From contig NZ_JAEKJT010000007.1 in the NCBI RefSeq assembly GCF_017303055.1, positions 124,001 to 188,000 of the forward strand: a stretch of 64,000 nt of DNA, read 5' to 3'. Shown in pieces: positions 27,500 to 36,679 of the stretch. The notes under the pieces are model-generated. The model was not told the origin of the DNA and made no database searches. It was given only the letters and a program-made list of their open reading frames with translations. Position 1 is the first letter of the stretch, and each line of letters starts with the position of its first letter. The translations under genes were made by a program, and so were the position numbers. The DNA is from Halomonas litopenaei. GTDB lineage: Bacteria; Pseudomonadota; Gammaproteobacteria; Pseudomonadales; Halomonadaceae.

Positions 27500-28294
27500 T
27501 CACGCCTTGCGCCGATTGATGGCAAGGCTGGCGACAGCAGCCAGCGCCACGGCAGCGATCATCAAGGTGGCAATGGCGTTGATCTCTGGTGAGACCCCCT
27601 TCTTGATGGCCCCCCAGATATAGATCGGCAAGGTGGCGCTTTCCGGTCCCGAGGTGAAGAAGCTGATGACGAAATCATCCACCGACAGGGTAAAGGAAAG
27701 GAAGAAGGCAGATATCAACGCCGGTTTGATGGTCGGCAGCATGAAGTGCACCACCCGCTTGATCGGGGTCGCGTACAAGTCCTTGGCCGCCTCGAACAGG
27801 GTGGGGTCGAGCCCCACGAAACGGGAGTAGACAATCAGCGCCACAAACGGAATCTGAAAGGTTACGTGAGCGATGATCATCGTCCCGAGTCCAGGCTTGA
27901 ACCAGCCGGTCAACTCGTGGAGCTTGACGAAAAAGGCCATCTCGGAGATGCCAAAGACGATATCCGGCAACACGATCGGCAGATAGATCAGCACGATCAA
28001 CCAGCCCAGCTTGCGATGCCGGTGGCGATACATGCCGTACCCGATCAGACAGCCGATCGCCAGGGCGATCAGTGACGATGCCAGCGCCAGCACCAGGGTA
28101 TTGCCGAAGGCACTCATGATCTGGTCATTGGCAAACAGCTGGTGATACCAGCGCAGGGAGAAGCCGGTCATGCTGGCGGCGCTATTGGCGGCGTTGAAGG
28201 AAAACATCACCACCACAGCCAGCGGCAGGTACAGGAAGACCAGGGTCAACCACCAGAAGCCCGTCAGTCCACGCTTGAGGGTGCGCTTTCTCAT
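27500..28294 (-). CDS. potI: Polyamine ABC transporter permease (PotI/SpuH type)
   Basis: Inner-membrane permease of 264 residues with six helices. The EAA loop is visible as LFEAAKDLYATPIKRVVHFMLPTIKP. Other family segments are WWLTLVFLYLPLAVVVMFSFN at the N-terminus and FLSFTLSVDDFVISFFTSGP. Its ATG overlaps the end of potH (ATGA). Part of the puuB2-potG-potH-potI-potF-puuA2 run. Confidence 0.93.
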   Translation of the reverse strand: MRKRTLKRGLTGFWWLTLVFLYLPLAVVVMFSFNAANSAASMTGFSLRWYHQLFANDQIMSAFGNTLVLALASSLIALAIGCLIGYGMYRHRHRKLGWLIVLIYLPIVLPDIVFGISEMAFFVKLHELTGWFKPGLGTMIIAHVTFQIPFVALIVYSRFVGLDPTLFEAAKDLYATPIKRVVHFMLPTIKPALISAFFLSFTLSVDDFVISFFTSGPESATLPIYIWGAIKKGVSPEINAIATLMIAAVALAAVASLAINRRKA

Positions 28295-29208
28295 ATCACC
28301 ACCTCCTCTCCACCGCCCAGGCGTTTGCCAATACGCCGCATGGCATAAAGCCCAGCAAAGGTTGCCAGCAGCATCAAGATGGCGCCGGCGGCGCCGAGCG
28401 GCCAGTTGGAGCCACCCGAGAACTGGTTGGCGACCAGGTTGCCCAGCATCAACGCCTTGCCACCGCCCAGCAGCTCAGGGATCACATACATGCCAAAGGC
28501 CGGGATGGCCACCAGTACCACGCCCGCCAGCAGTCCCGGCAATGTCTGCGGAAACACCGCGTGCCAGAAGGCCTTGATGGGCGTGGCGTAGAGATCCTGG
28601 GCCGCCTCGACCTGCGCCGTATCCAGTTTTTCAAAGGCGGCGTACAGCGGCAGCACCATAAACGGCAGGAAGTTGTAGACCAGGCCCAGAGTGACGGCGA
28701 AGTTCGACGGATACAGGCCCATGTTCGGGGCAATCAGTCCCAACGTTTCGGCGGCAGCCGACAGCGGCGTCCCCGGTGCCAGCAGATTCATCCAGCCAAA
28801 GGTGCGGATGACCTGATTGGTCCAGGACGGCACGACCACCAGCAACAGCATGATCGGGCGCCAGCGAGCTCGACAGGTGGTGATGTAGTAGGCGATCGGA
28901 TAGGCCACGACGACCACCAACCCTGTCGCCACCACGGTCTGCCACAGCGACCTCAACAGCGTATAGAGGTTGCCCGGGCTCCAGCCCAGAAAGCCGAATC
29001 CCGCCAGCTGGCGAAAGGACTCCAGCGACAATGGCATCTCGGGCAGTCCATAGGGCCCGTTGGTCATGAAGGCCACGCCCATCAGATAGGCACTGGGCAG
29101 CACCAGAAAAAGGATGATCCATGCAGCACCGGGACTGACGGTAAACAGCAGATGCCTGGTCTCGGTCACCATGGCTCGGCTACGGCCGAGCACAGCAGTA
29201 TCGTTCAT
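28291..29208 (-). CDS. potH: Polyamine ABC transporter permease (PotH/SpuG type)
   Basis: Inner-membrane permease of 305 residues with six helices and the EAA loop VEAAQDLYATPIKAFWHAVFPQTLPG. The segment VPSWTNQVIRTFGWMNLL is typical of PotH/PotB. The ATG at 29208 is preceded by GAGGGGA at 7 nt; a start 5 codons earlier is possible. It follows potG by 11 nt and overlaps potI. Confidence 0.93.
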   Translation of the reverse strand: MNDTAVLGRSRAMVTETRHLLFTVSPGAAWIILFLVLPSAYLMGVAFMTNGPYGLPEMPLSLESFRQLAGFGFLGWSPGNLYTLLRSLWQTVVATGLVVVVAYPIAYYITTCRARWRPIMLLLVVVPSWTNQVIRTFGWMNLLAPGTPLSAAAETLGLIAPNMGLYPSNFAVTLGLVYNFLPFMVLPLYAAFEKLDTAQVEAAQDLYATPIKAFWHAVFPQTLPGLLAGVVLVAIPAFGMYVIPELLGGGKALMLGNLVANQFSGGSNWPLGAAGAILMLLATFAGLYAMRRIGKRLGGGEEVVI

Positions 29209-29219
29209 GCTCGGTCCCC

Positions 29220-30446
29220 TCATGCAGCAACGGTCACAAGATCTTCAGCGGCCACCACCAGGGTCACCTCGTCATCCACCTCGGGCAGCCGGTGTCCACG
29301 GTTGTTGATCGTGGCCTGGATCGTGGCCGCGCCGACCGCCAGGCGAAACTCGGCGTGACTGCCCCGATACAGGCGTTCCACCACCCTGCCATGCAGGTGA
29401 TTGGCGCCCTGCTGCGTTCCCGGCAGCACGTCCAGGGTTTCAGGGCGAATCAACAGCAGCTCATCGCTGCCCGCCGTGCCCGGTTCGAGCACCAGTTCGC
29501 CCAGCTCGGTGGTCACCCGATCCCCCTCCCGGCGGCTGATGGGATAGAGGTTGTCATGTCCCATGAAGCGCGCCACAAACGCATTGACGGGCCGTTCGTA
29601 GACATCACGCGGAGGCCCCACCTGCTGGATCGTGCCTCCGTTGAGCACGGCGATACGATCGGACATGACCATTGCCTCGTCCTGATCGTGGGTCACGAAC
29701 ACAAAGGTCATGCCCAGCCGCTTCTGGACCCTCAGCAATTCCACCTGCAGCTGGCTGCGCAAGCCCGCATCAAGCGCCGACAGAGGCTCATCCAACAGCA
29801 GTACATCCGGCTCGCACACCAGCGCTCGAGCCAGGGCAATGCGCTGACGCTGGCCGCCCGACAGCTGATCGATACGCCGGTCGATGAGATCCCCCAGCTG
29901 GATAAACTGCGCAATACGCGCTACCCGCTCTTCCCGCTGCTGACGATCGACACCGCGCATCTTGAGGCCAAAGGCCAGGTTCTCGCGCACGGAAAGGTGC
30001 GGAAACAGGGCATAGGACTGGAACACCGTATTGACGCTGCGCTGGTGGGGCGGCACGTCGGTGACATCACGCTGGCCGATGGTCAACCGTCCATCATCGG
30101 CTTCTTCCAGGCCCGCGAGGATACGCAGCAGGGTTGTCTTGCCGCAGCCAGACGGCCCCAACAGAGTAAAGAATTCTCCCGCCTGAATAGTGAGATCAAC
30201 GCCATCAAGGGCCACGGTGCTGTTGCCGAAGCGCTTGTGCAGTCCCTGCATATGGATCGACGAGGCGCTGCGCTCTGATCCGCCGTCTGCGGGCCGGTCG
30301 TGCTCTGAAGGACCATGCTCTGACAGCTCGTGCTGTGACGAACCGTGCGGTTGTGCAACATGCTCAGCCTCGCCGGAGTCCGCGGGCGTAGCGCTGGAAT
30401 CACCCGCATGCTGGGTCGCACGCTGAGCGGAAGGTATCTCGGTCAT
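29220..30446 (-). CDS. potG: Polyamine ABC transporter ATP-binding protein (PotG/SpuF type)
   Basis: Transport ATPase of 408 residues. Walker A is GPSGCGKTT, the Q loop is in FQSYALFPHL, the ABC signature is LSGGQRQR, Walker B is VLLLDEPLSALD, and the H loop is FVTHD. A C-terminal TOBE-like regulatory domain follows. Residues about 1-62 are an unusual hydrophilic extension rich in Ser, Glu, His and Gly (SSQHELSEHGPSEHDRP) before the ABC domain starts at IHMQGLHKRFG. SD GAGGA. Follows the puuB-like copy 2 by 68 nt. Confidence 0.94.
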   Translation of the reverse strand: MTEIPSAQRATQHAGDSSATPADSGEAEHVAQPHGSSQHELSEHGPSEHDRPADGGSERSASSIHMQGLHKRFGNSTVALDGVDLTIQAGEFFTLLGPSGCGKTTLLRILAGLEEADDGRLTIGQRDVTDVPPHQRSVNTVFQSYALFPHLSVRENLAFGLKMRGVDRQQREERVARIAQFIQLGDLIDRRIDQLSGGQRQRIALARALVCEPDVLLLDEPLSALDAGLRSQLQVELLRVQKRLGMTFVFVTHDQDEAMVMSDRIAVLNGGTIQQVGPPRDVYERPVNAFVARFMGHDNLYPISRREGDRVTTELGELVLEPGTAGSDELLLIRPETLDVLPGTQQGANHLHGRVVERLYRGSHAEFRLAVGAATIQATINNRGHRLPEVDDEVTLVVAAEDLVTVAA

Positions 30447-30514
30447 AGGGGGATCCTCGTCATGGTCGGCACATCAGTGAAACGCTGCGGTCGATAAAGC
30501 ATGACAGTGCGTTG

Positions 30515-31804
30515 CTACAGCCGATCGCGAAGCTTGTAGAAATGTGTGGCGAGCAACAACAGCGGCGTCCTCAAAAGACGACCGCCAGGGAAGCGGCGAT
30601 GGGGCATGGCAGCAAAGACATCGAAGCGCTCGCTCTGGCCGGCAATGGTTTCCGCCATCAGCTTGCCGGCCAGGCCGGCCATGGCCATGCCATGTCCAGA
30701 GTATCCTTGCGCGTAGTAGACGTTGGCCGCTACACGCCCGAAGTCCGGCGCCCGATTGAAGGTGATGGCGACGTCGCCACCCCAACGGTAGTCGATCTGA
30801 ACATCGTTGAGCACGGGAAACAGACGCCGAATCTTGCCATCAATGCGTGCCTCGAGCCCGCGTGGAGGGCGTCCATCGTAGCTGACCTCGCCGCCATAGA
30901 TCAGGCGACGGTCCGCCGACAGCCGATAGTAATCCAGCACGAAGTTGGCATCGGACAGCGCATCGTTACGGGGCAGCACCAACGCGGCCTGCTCTTCACT
31001 CATGGGCGCGGTGGCAATCATGTAGTTGGCGCAGCGCATGACCCGCCCGCTCAGGCGGGGCAGCAATGCATCGCCGTAGGCATTGGTCGCGACCACCACG
31101 CTGTCTGCGGTGACCTGCCCCTGTGGCGTGAGCACCCGCGCTGGGGTGCCCTGCTCGATCGACGAGACCGGACTGAAACCGTGGAAGACGGCCCCGGCCT
31201 GCTGCGCTGCACGGGCGAGACCCAAGGTGTAGTTGAGGGGATGGAGATGGCCCGCTTCCGACTCCCACAGGGCGGCCGGATAGGCGTCGGTCACCACATG
31301 CTCCTTGAGTGCGGCACCCTCGCGCCATTCAAGCGCACGGTAATCGTACTTCCGTGCCATGGTGTCCTGGTGCTCGCGCAGCTCGCGAACGTGGCGCGGT
31401 TTCACCGCTGCATGCAGGTAACCCCAGGCAAGCTCGCAAGGAATGTCATGCTGCTTAATGAGGTCAGCGGTCAGACGAACCGCCTCGCGACTCATCTCCC
31501 AGATATCCCGTGCAGCCGATAGCCCAAGGGCCTGCTCCACGGTACTCATGTCGGTGCCAAGCCCCGGCAGGATTTGCCCACCACTGCGACCAGAGGCGCC
31601 GTAGCCGACCTCCTGAGCTTCCAGGACCACCACCTTGTAGCCACGCTCGGCCAGATGAAGTGCTGTCGAGCAGCCGGTAATACCCGCACCGACCACACAG
31701 ACGTCCGCATGCACCTGGCCTTCTAGTGCCGGTGTCGGCGCCAGCTCCACCTTGATGGAGTCGCGGTACCAGGAGGCCGCCGCGGACGAGGAAGAATCTG
31801 TCAT
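30515..31804 (-). CDS. FAD-dependent gamma-glutamylputrescine oxidoreductase-like (PuuB/OrdL), copy 2
   Basis: DAO-family flavoenzyme of 429 residues, paralogous to the gene at 23412. The FAD motif is VCVVGAGITGCSTALHLAERG (residues about 31-51), followed by VGYGASGRSGGQI; later YGGEVSYDGRPP and YYAQGYSGHGMAMAGLAG. It heads the transporter operon, behind a promoter at 31839-31866. Expected to oxidise glutamylated or free polyamines; the substrate of each copy is unknown. Confidence 0.87.
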   Translation of the reverse strand: MTDSSSSAAASWYRDSIKVELAPTPALEGQVHADVCVVGAGITGCSTALHLAERGYKVVVLEAQEVGYGASGRSGGQILPGLGTDMSTVEQALGLSAARDIWEMSREAVRLTADLIKQHDIPCELAWGYLHAAVKPRHVRELREHQDTMARKYDYRALEWREGAALKEHVVTDAYPAALWESEAGHLHPLNYTLGLARAAQQAGAVFHGFSPVSSIEQGTPARVLTPQGQVTADSVVVATNAYGDALLPRLSGRVMRCANYMIATAPMSEEQAALVLPRNDALSDANFVLDYYRLSADRRLIYGGEVSYDGRPPRGLEARIDGKIRRLFPVLNDVQIDYRWGGDVAITFNRAPDFGRVAANVYYAQGYSGHGMAMAGLAGKLMAETIAGQSERFDVFAAMPHRRFPGGRLLRTPLLLLATHFYKLRDRL

Positions 31805-32220
31805 GGGAGAATCCGTGTTGGTTGCGTAAACGCTTGTTGTTATCGAATCTCACACCTTTTTAGCAAGGTGATGACGACAGTGTGCCATTTTTTCGCCACC
31901 AGGCGTCAAGTATCCAATAACACAAACCTACTAACCCTAAGGTCAGTAATTCCTAACGCATGGCCATCCTGATGGCCTTGACGAACATGTCTCCAGCTAC
32001 GACACCTAGACTTTGCGCTTCTGGCTTCATATCGTCCCGGACGACCAAAAGACATCGTTAACGCGTCGGTCATACTGTTATGCAGCTGGCAGAACTTAGC
32101 ACCATCAAGGTAAAAAAACTCGACACCTGGTCCAGGCCCAATACGCTCACATCGCCATCATCAACGATGAGCGACGAAGCAGACTAGCAGAAATACGCGA
32201 GCACACAACGCACGCCATCA
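31805..32220 (-). other. 416-nt gap between lysR and the polyamine transporter operon
   Basis: Holds the promoter of puuB copy 2 at its left end. The remainder (about 31871-32220) is AT-richer and I see no gene, RNA or strong terminator in it. Confidence 0.5.
31839..31870 (-). promoter_or_regulatory. Promoter of the puuB2-pot operon with inverted repeat at -35
   Basis: On the minus strand: -35 TTGCTA (31861-31866), 16-nt spacer, -10 GATAAC (31839-31844). An inverted repeat CACCTT-N6-AAGGTG (31853-31870) covers the -35, a position suited to a repressor. It does not match the element at spuC, puuD and puuB copy 1. Confidence 0.5.
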
Positions 32221-33138
32221 TCAGGGCTCTCGCGCTGATTGGGCTTCGTGCCCCAACGCCTCCAGAAAGACTTCCAGCACGCGATGCGGACGCCGATCAC
32301 GGCGAGTGATGGCGACGAACGGCGTCTCGTAGGCGGCCTGTGCCGGGCAAAGCTCACGCAGCCGCCCCTGGGCCACCCAGATCTGGGCATGGTGGTCTGG
32401 CAAGTATCCCAGGTAGGCCCCGGTGAGGATAAGAAAGGCCGCACCCTCGCGGTCGGATGCGGTGGCGCTGGCCTTGAGCCCCTGATGGCGCTCGCGGCCG
32501 TCATCCGGGAGAGGATAGGAAGGCACCACTGCGTCCCAGTCGGTGAGTGCGTCCAGCGCCACGTCCTTTGCGTCGAACAAGGGGTGCCCTCGACCGCAGT
32601 AGAGCCCGGAACGCTCGCTGTAGAGCGCATGACTGTCGAGACTGGTGGGAAGATTGACCGCCGGAACCACCCCCACATGCAGGCGGCCATCCAGCACCCC
32701 CCTGGCAATCTCTCCCGGGGGATCCATATGCATATTGATGCGCACATCGGGGCCCTGGGTCTTGAGGCTGGCCAGGGCATGGGTAATGCGCATCTCAGGC
32801 GAGCTGACCAGCGTGTCCGTGATGCCGATATTCAGCTCACCACGAAGGCTGTGATGCAGCGCATTCACCTCGGTGCGAAAGGCTTCGAGCCCCGACAGCA
32901 GACGTCGTGCTCCTTCCAGAACCTCGCGGCCCTCCTCGGTCAGCGCAAAGCCGCCTCGGCCGCGGCGGCAGAGTTTAAGCCCAAGACGCTTTTCCAGATC
33001 CCCCATGTGCAGACTGATGGCCGACCGACTGATGCCAAGCTCGCTCTCGGCAGCGGAAAAGCCGCCGCACTCGGCCACGGCCTTGAACACCCGCAGCAGG
33101 CGGATATCAAAATCCGTGACTGGCCGCTGTCGGCTCAC
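32221..33138 (-). CDS. LysR-family transcriptional regulator
   Basis: Regulator of 305 residues. The winged helix-turn-helix is at residues about 6-65 (LRVFKAVAECGGFSAAESEL, SRSAISLHMGDLEKRLG); the C-terminal part is the LysR substrate-binding fold. The GTG at 33138 is chosen because it overlaps the moeB stop as GTGA, implying coupling; a GTG at 33183 is also in frame. The segment LFILTGAYLGYLPDHHAQ-like (AFLILTGAYLGYLPDHH) suits an effector-binding domain. Target unknown; the downstream neighbours are the polyamine genes. Confidence 0.85.
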   Translation of the reverse strand: MSRQRPVTDFDIRLLRVFKAVAECGGFSAAESELGISRSAISLHMGDLEKRLGLKLCRRGRGGFALTEEGREVLEGARRLLSGLEAFRTEVNALHHSLRGELNIGITDTLVSSPEMRITHALASLKTQGPDVRINMHMDPPGEIARGVLDGRLHVGVVPAVNLPTSLDSHALYSERSGLYCGRGHPLFDAKDVALDALTDWDAVVPSYPLPDDGRERHQGLKASATASDREGAAFLILTGAYLGYLPDHHAQIWVAQGRLRELCPAQAAYETPFVAITRRDRRPHRVLEVFLEALGHEAQSAREP

Positions 33139-33917
33139 GGCGTCTGCTCTTGCGGCTGAGACTCGGTGGGACGCTGGCGGCACTCAGGACAGTGAGGGTC
33201 GCGGCTCAGCCGGTAATGACGCCATTCACCGGACAGGCCATCAAAGGTAGCAAGTCCCTGGTGCGCCTGCCCCGCTCCCGCCAGCAGCTTGACCGCCTCA
33301 AGGGCCTGAAAACAGCCGATCACCCCTACCAGGGGGGAAATCACGCCACTCTCGGCGCAGGACAGCGCCTCATCCTGCTGGTCGTCCTGGGGGTAGAGGC
33401 AGGCGTAGCAGGGACTCTGCTCCTGGCGCGGATCAAATACCGCCAGCTGGCCAGAGAACCGAATCGCCGCCCCGGACACCAGCGGGACGCCGGCCGCCAC
33501 GCTGGCGGCATTGACCGCATAGCGACTGCTGAAACGATCGGTGCAGTCCACGATGACGTCGACCTTGCTGGCCAGGGCAGCGAGGGCGGCGGTATCGAGA
33601 TGCTGCTCGACGATATGCACCTGACAGCCCTCGTTGAGCGCCGTGGCAGCCTCTGCGGCAGAGCTCGCCTTGTTGCGTCCCAGGTCTGCCTGACGATGGG
33701 CGATCTGGCGCTGCAGATTGGACAGCTCGACACTATCGGCATCGGCGATGGTCAGCTCGCCGACTCCGGCCGCGGCCAGGTACAGCGCCACCGGAGACCC
33801 CAGCCCTCCGGCCCCGACGACCAAGGCATGACTGCCGAGCAGGCGCTCCTGCCCTTCGATGTCGACCTGAGGCAGCATGATCTGGCGGCTGTAACGCAGC
33901 AGTTGCTGATCATTCAT
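33135..33917 (-). CDS. moeB: Molybdopterin-synthase adenylyltransferase (MoeB/ThiF/HesA family)
   Basis: E1-like adenylyltransferase of 260 residues that activates the C-terminus of MoaD (or ThiS). ATP motif GAGGLGSPVALYLAAAGVG at residues about 37-55, then the SNLQRQIAHRQADLG block, and zinc ligands in two CxxC pairs (CYAC and CPEC). The ATG at 33917 gives the family N-terminus LLRYSRQIMLPQ. It is in the common hemA-prfA-prmC-moeB neighbourhood, but an lrp gene stands between it and prmC. Confidence 0.92.
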   Translation of the reverse strand: MNDQQLLRYSRQIMLPQVDIEGQERLLGSHALVVGAGGLGSPVALYLAAAGVGELTIADADSVELSNLQRQIAHRQADLGRNKASSAAEAATALNEGCQVHIVEQHLDTAALAALASKVDVIVDCTDRFSSRYAVNAASVAAGVPLVSGAAIRFSGQLAVFDPRQEQSPCYACLYPQDDQQDEALSCAESGVISPLVGVIGCFQALEAVKLLAGAGQAHQGLATFDGLSGEWRHYRLSRDPHCPECRQRPTESQPQEQTP

Positions 33918-33924
33918 GGCGCGG

Positions 33925-34425
33925 TCACTTGTCCTCGAATTCTGCGATGTCCGGCACATGCAGGGCGAAGTCTTCCTTCACCTCCTCCATGACCACGTAG
34001 CTCTTGGATTCCTTTACTCCGGGCAGCGTCAGGACCACATCGCCCAGCAGCTGGCGATACGCCGACATTTCCGGAATCCGGCACTTGAGAATGTAGTCGA
34101 ACTGACCGGAGACCAGGTGGCACTCCTGGATCTGCGGCAACTTTGAGACCGCCCGGCGAAACTCATCGAAGACGGCGGGAGACTGTGTCTCCAGACTGAT
34201 CTCCACAAAGACCAGCAGGTTGGCCTTGAGCATGCGCGGATTGAGAATGGCCTTGTAGCCGCGGATAACGCCGGAGCGCTCCAGGCGCTTGACCCGCTCC
34301 AGGCACGGTGTGGTGGACAGCCCTACCTGAGCGGCGAGGTCCACATACGACACACGGGCATTGTCCTGGAGGCAGCGAAGGATCTTGAGATCAATACGAT
34401 CAAGGGAACGGTTCTTGGTTTTCAT
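33925..34425 (-). CDS. lrp: Lrp/AsnC-family leucine-responsive regulator
   Basis: Regulator of 166 residues, very similar in layout to Lrp. The helix-turn-helix is at residues about 10-60 (DLKILRCLQDNARVSYVDLA, LSTTPCLERVKRLE). The RAM effector domain follows (QIQECHLVSGQFDYILKC, then VVLTLPGVKESKSYVVMEEVK). The ATG has AGGACC upstream. It is followed after 9 nt by moeB on the same strand. Amino-acid responsive global regulation is expected from family. Confidence 0.92.
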   Translation of the reverse strand: MKTKNRSLDRIDLKILRCLQDNARVSYVDLAAQVGLSTTPCLERVKRLERSGVIRGYKAILNPRMLKANLLVFVEISLETQSPAVFDEFRRAVSKLPQIQECHLVSGQFDYILKCRIPEMSAYRQLLGDVVLTLPGVKESKSYVVMEEVKEDFALHVPDIAEFEDK

Positions 34426-34684
34426 TGTGGTCCTGATGATCTAGCGGCAGGGACAGTGAGCTGGAAAGATCGACCAAAAAAGACCTGACAAAGAGGCATT
34501 TCACAACAATCTCTCGCGCCCCGCCGCGCGGTGGCAACGTATTTTTCTGATTATCAGTATCACAGCCCTCTGACGGACTCCACCCCGAGGTTCAACGCAG
34601 CGGCCGCTTCAGCGCACCACTATCCCCGTGGGGACCGCCGTCATTCGCGCCTGTCCTGCCGCTGGGTCCAAGCACGGCGGAGCG

Positions 34685-35524
34685 CTACGGCAACCACTGC
34701 CCAAGCGTCACTCGCGAGTGTCCTGCCAGATCCCGAAGACTGCTGGCATTGGCATAGCCCAGTGCGATCAACTGGTCGCGCACCGCCGTCGCCTGGTCGA
34801 AGCCGTGCTCCATCATCAACCAGCCTCCAACCGTAAGGTGCTCTCGCGCCTGGTCGGCAATCGTAAAGAGGTCCGCTAATCCTCGGTCGGCGGCCACCAG
34901 CGCCGAAGCCGGTTCATAGCGCACGTCTCCCAGGTCCAGATGAGGGTCATCCGGGTCAATATAGGGAGGGTTGGAGGCAATCAGATCAAAGCGCTCGCCC
35001 GCGACAGCCGTAAACCAGTCGCTCTGCTGAACGCGGACCTGCAGTCCGTGACGACGCGCATTGCGCCGCGCCAGCCCCACGGCATCCACAGACAGGTCTA
35101 CCGCGGTGACATGCCAGGCCGGGCGCTCGCTGGCAACCGCCAGGGCGATGGCCCCGGTACCGGTGCCCAGGTCGAGAAAACGGCCGACGTCAGCCTGCGC
35201 CTTTTCCAGCGCCGCCGTGACCAGGGTTTCGGTATCGGGACGGGGGATCAGCGTGCTTGGCGCCGTCTCCAGCGTCAGTCCCCAGAACTCTCGCTCGCCG
35301 GTCAGGTAGGCCACCGGGGTGCCCTGGGCGCGGGCAGCGACCAGAGCCTCGAAGCGCGCCCTTGCCAGCGGTTCCATGGGGCGGTCGCCCCAGGTGTAGA
35401 GCCAGGTGCGATCGACCCCGAGCACCTTCATCGCCAGCACTTCCGCATCCAGCCGCGCAGTGGGGCTGCCAGCGGAGGCTAGCCTCGCCCCCGCGCGGCC
35501 CAGCAACAGGTCGATGCGCATCAA
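34685..35524 (-). CDS. prmC: Peptide chain release factor N5-glutamine methyltransferase PrmC
   Basis: Methylates the GGQ glutamine of release factors. It has 279 residues with an N-terminal helical domain and a Rossmann methyltransferase domain. The SAM motif is [17 protein letters not shown] and the catalytic NPPY is in [13 protein letters not shown]. Its ATG overlaps the prfA stop by 4 nt (ATGA), the usual coupled arrangement. Confidence 0.96.
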   Translation of the reverse strand: MMRIDLLLGRAGARLASAGSPTARLDAEVLAMKVLGVDRTWLYTWGDRPMEPLARARFEALVAARAQGTPVAYLTGEREFWGLTLETAPSTLIPRPDTETLVTAALEKAQADVGRFLDLGTGTGAIALAVASERPAWHVTAVDLSVDAVGLARRNARRHGLQVRVQQSDWFTAVAGERFDLIASNPPYIDPDDPHLDLGDVRYEPASALVAADRGLADLFTIADQAREHLTVGGWLMMEHGFDQATAVRDQLIALGYANASSLRDLAGHSRVTLGQWLP

Positions 35525-36612
35525 TGCTCCTGCTGCAGCGCTGCCAGCTGTTCTGCCTGATACTCATGGATCAGCGGCTGGATCACCTCATCCAGCCCTT
35601 CACCTGATACCACCTCACCGAGCTTGTAGAGCGTCAGGTTGATGCGGTGGTCGGTTACCCGCCCCTGGGGGAAGTTATAGGTGCGAATGCGCTCACTGCG
35701 ATCCCCCGACCCGACCAGCGAACGGCGGGCATCGGCCTGCTCCTGCCGCTGACTGTCCTGGGCGGATTGCTTGAGCCTGGCGGCCAGCAGTGACATCGCC
35801 TTGGCGCGATTCTTGTGCTGACTGCGCTCTTCCTGACATTCCACGACCACGCCGGTGGGCAGGTGGGTGATACGGATGGCAGAGTCGGTGGTGTTGACGT
35901 GCTGACCGCCCGCACCGCTGGAACGAAAGGTATCGACGCGAAGATCGGCAGGGTTGATATCGATATCGGAGACCTCGTCCGCCTCCGGCATCACCGCGAC
36001 GGTGCACGCCGAGGTATGGATACGCCCCTGGGACTCGGTGGCGGGAACTCGCTGTACGCGGTGGGCCCCGGACTCAAACTTGAGCCGTGCATAGACTCCC
36101 TCGCCCTTGACCCGCGAAATGATTTCCTTGTAACCGCCCTGCTCACCGTGGCTAGCGCTGACCACTTCGACCTTCCATCCCTGGTTTTCGGCGTAGCGGG
36201 AGTACATGCGAAACAGGTCACCGGCAAACAGCGCCGCTTCGTCACCGCCGGTGCCGGCACGCACCTCGAGAAAGACGTTACGTCCATCATCAGGGTCCTT
36301 GGGCACCAGCAGCTGCTTCAGCTCGACCTCGAGCGCCTCGAGTCGCTCAAGCCCTTCTTCGCGCTCCAGCTGAGCCAGCTCACGCATATCGGCGTCGGCG
36401 TCCTCGGCCATCTGCTCGGCAGTCGCCACGTCCTCTTCGATGCTGCGATAGCGCTGCCAGGCCTCGACCAGAGGCTCAAGCTCAGCGTATTCACGAGAGT
36501 AGTCACGAAAGCGAGCCTGGTCGCTGATCACATCGGGCTCTGCCAGCAGGGCAGAGAGTTCCTCGAAGCGGTCGACGAAGGCATCGAGGCGCTCACGCAG
36601 GGAAGCTTTCAT
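35521..36612 (-). CDS. prfA: Peptide chain release factor 1 (RF1)
   Basis: Recognises UAA and UAG stop codons. It has 363 residues with the PAT anticodon tripeptide in [11 protein letters not shown] and the GGQ catalytic motif in [15 protein letters not shown]. The ATG has AAGGAA upstream. Preceded by hemA (67-nt gap) and coupled to prmC. Confidence 0.98.
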   Translation of the reverse strand: MKASLRERLDAFVDRFEELSALLAEPDVISDQARFRDYSREYAELEPLVEAWQRYRSIEEDVATAEQMAEDADADMRELAQLEREEGLERLEALEVELKQLLVPKDPDDGRNVFLEVRAGTGGDEAALFAGDLFRMYSRYAENQGWKVEVVSASHGEQGGYKEIISRVKGEGVYARLKFESGAHRVQRVPATESQGRIHTSACTVAVMPEADEVSDIDINPADLRVDTFRSSGAGGQHVNTTDSAIRITHLPTGVVVECQEERSQHKNRAKAMSLLAARLKQSAQDSQRQEQADARRSLVGSGDRSERIRTYNFPQGRVTDHRINLTLYKLGEVVSGEGLDEVIQPLIHEYQAEQLAALQQEH

Positions 36613-36679
36613 CGGTTATTCCTTGAAATCATGTAAGAGGGAGCAGCACACCCGACAGCCGCAGGCCGTGCTGAGCGCA

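Noticed and set aside
29292..30278. 328-codon frame on the plus strand
   Set aside because: Antisense of potG, whose Walker and signature motifs are intact.
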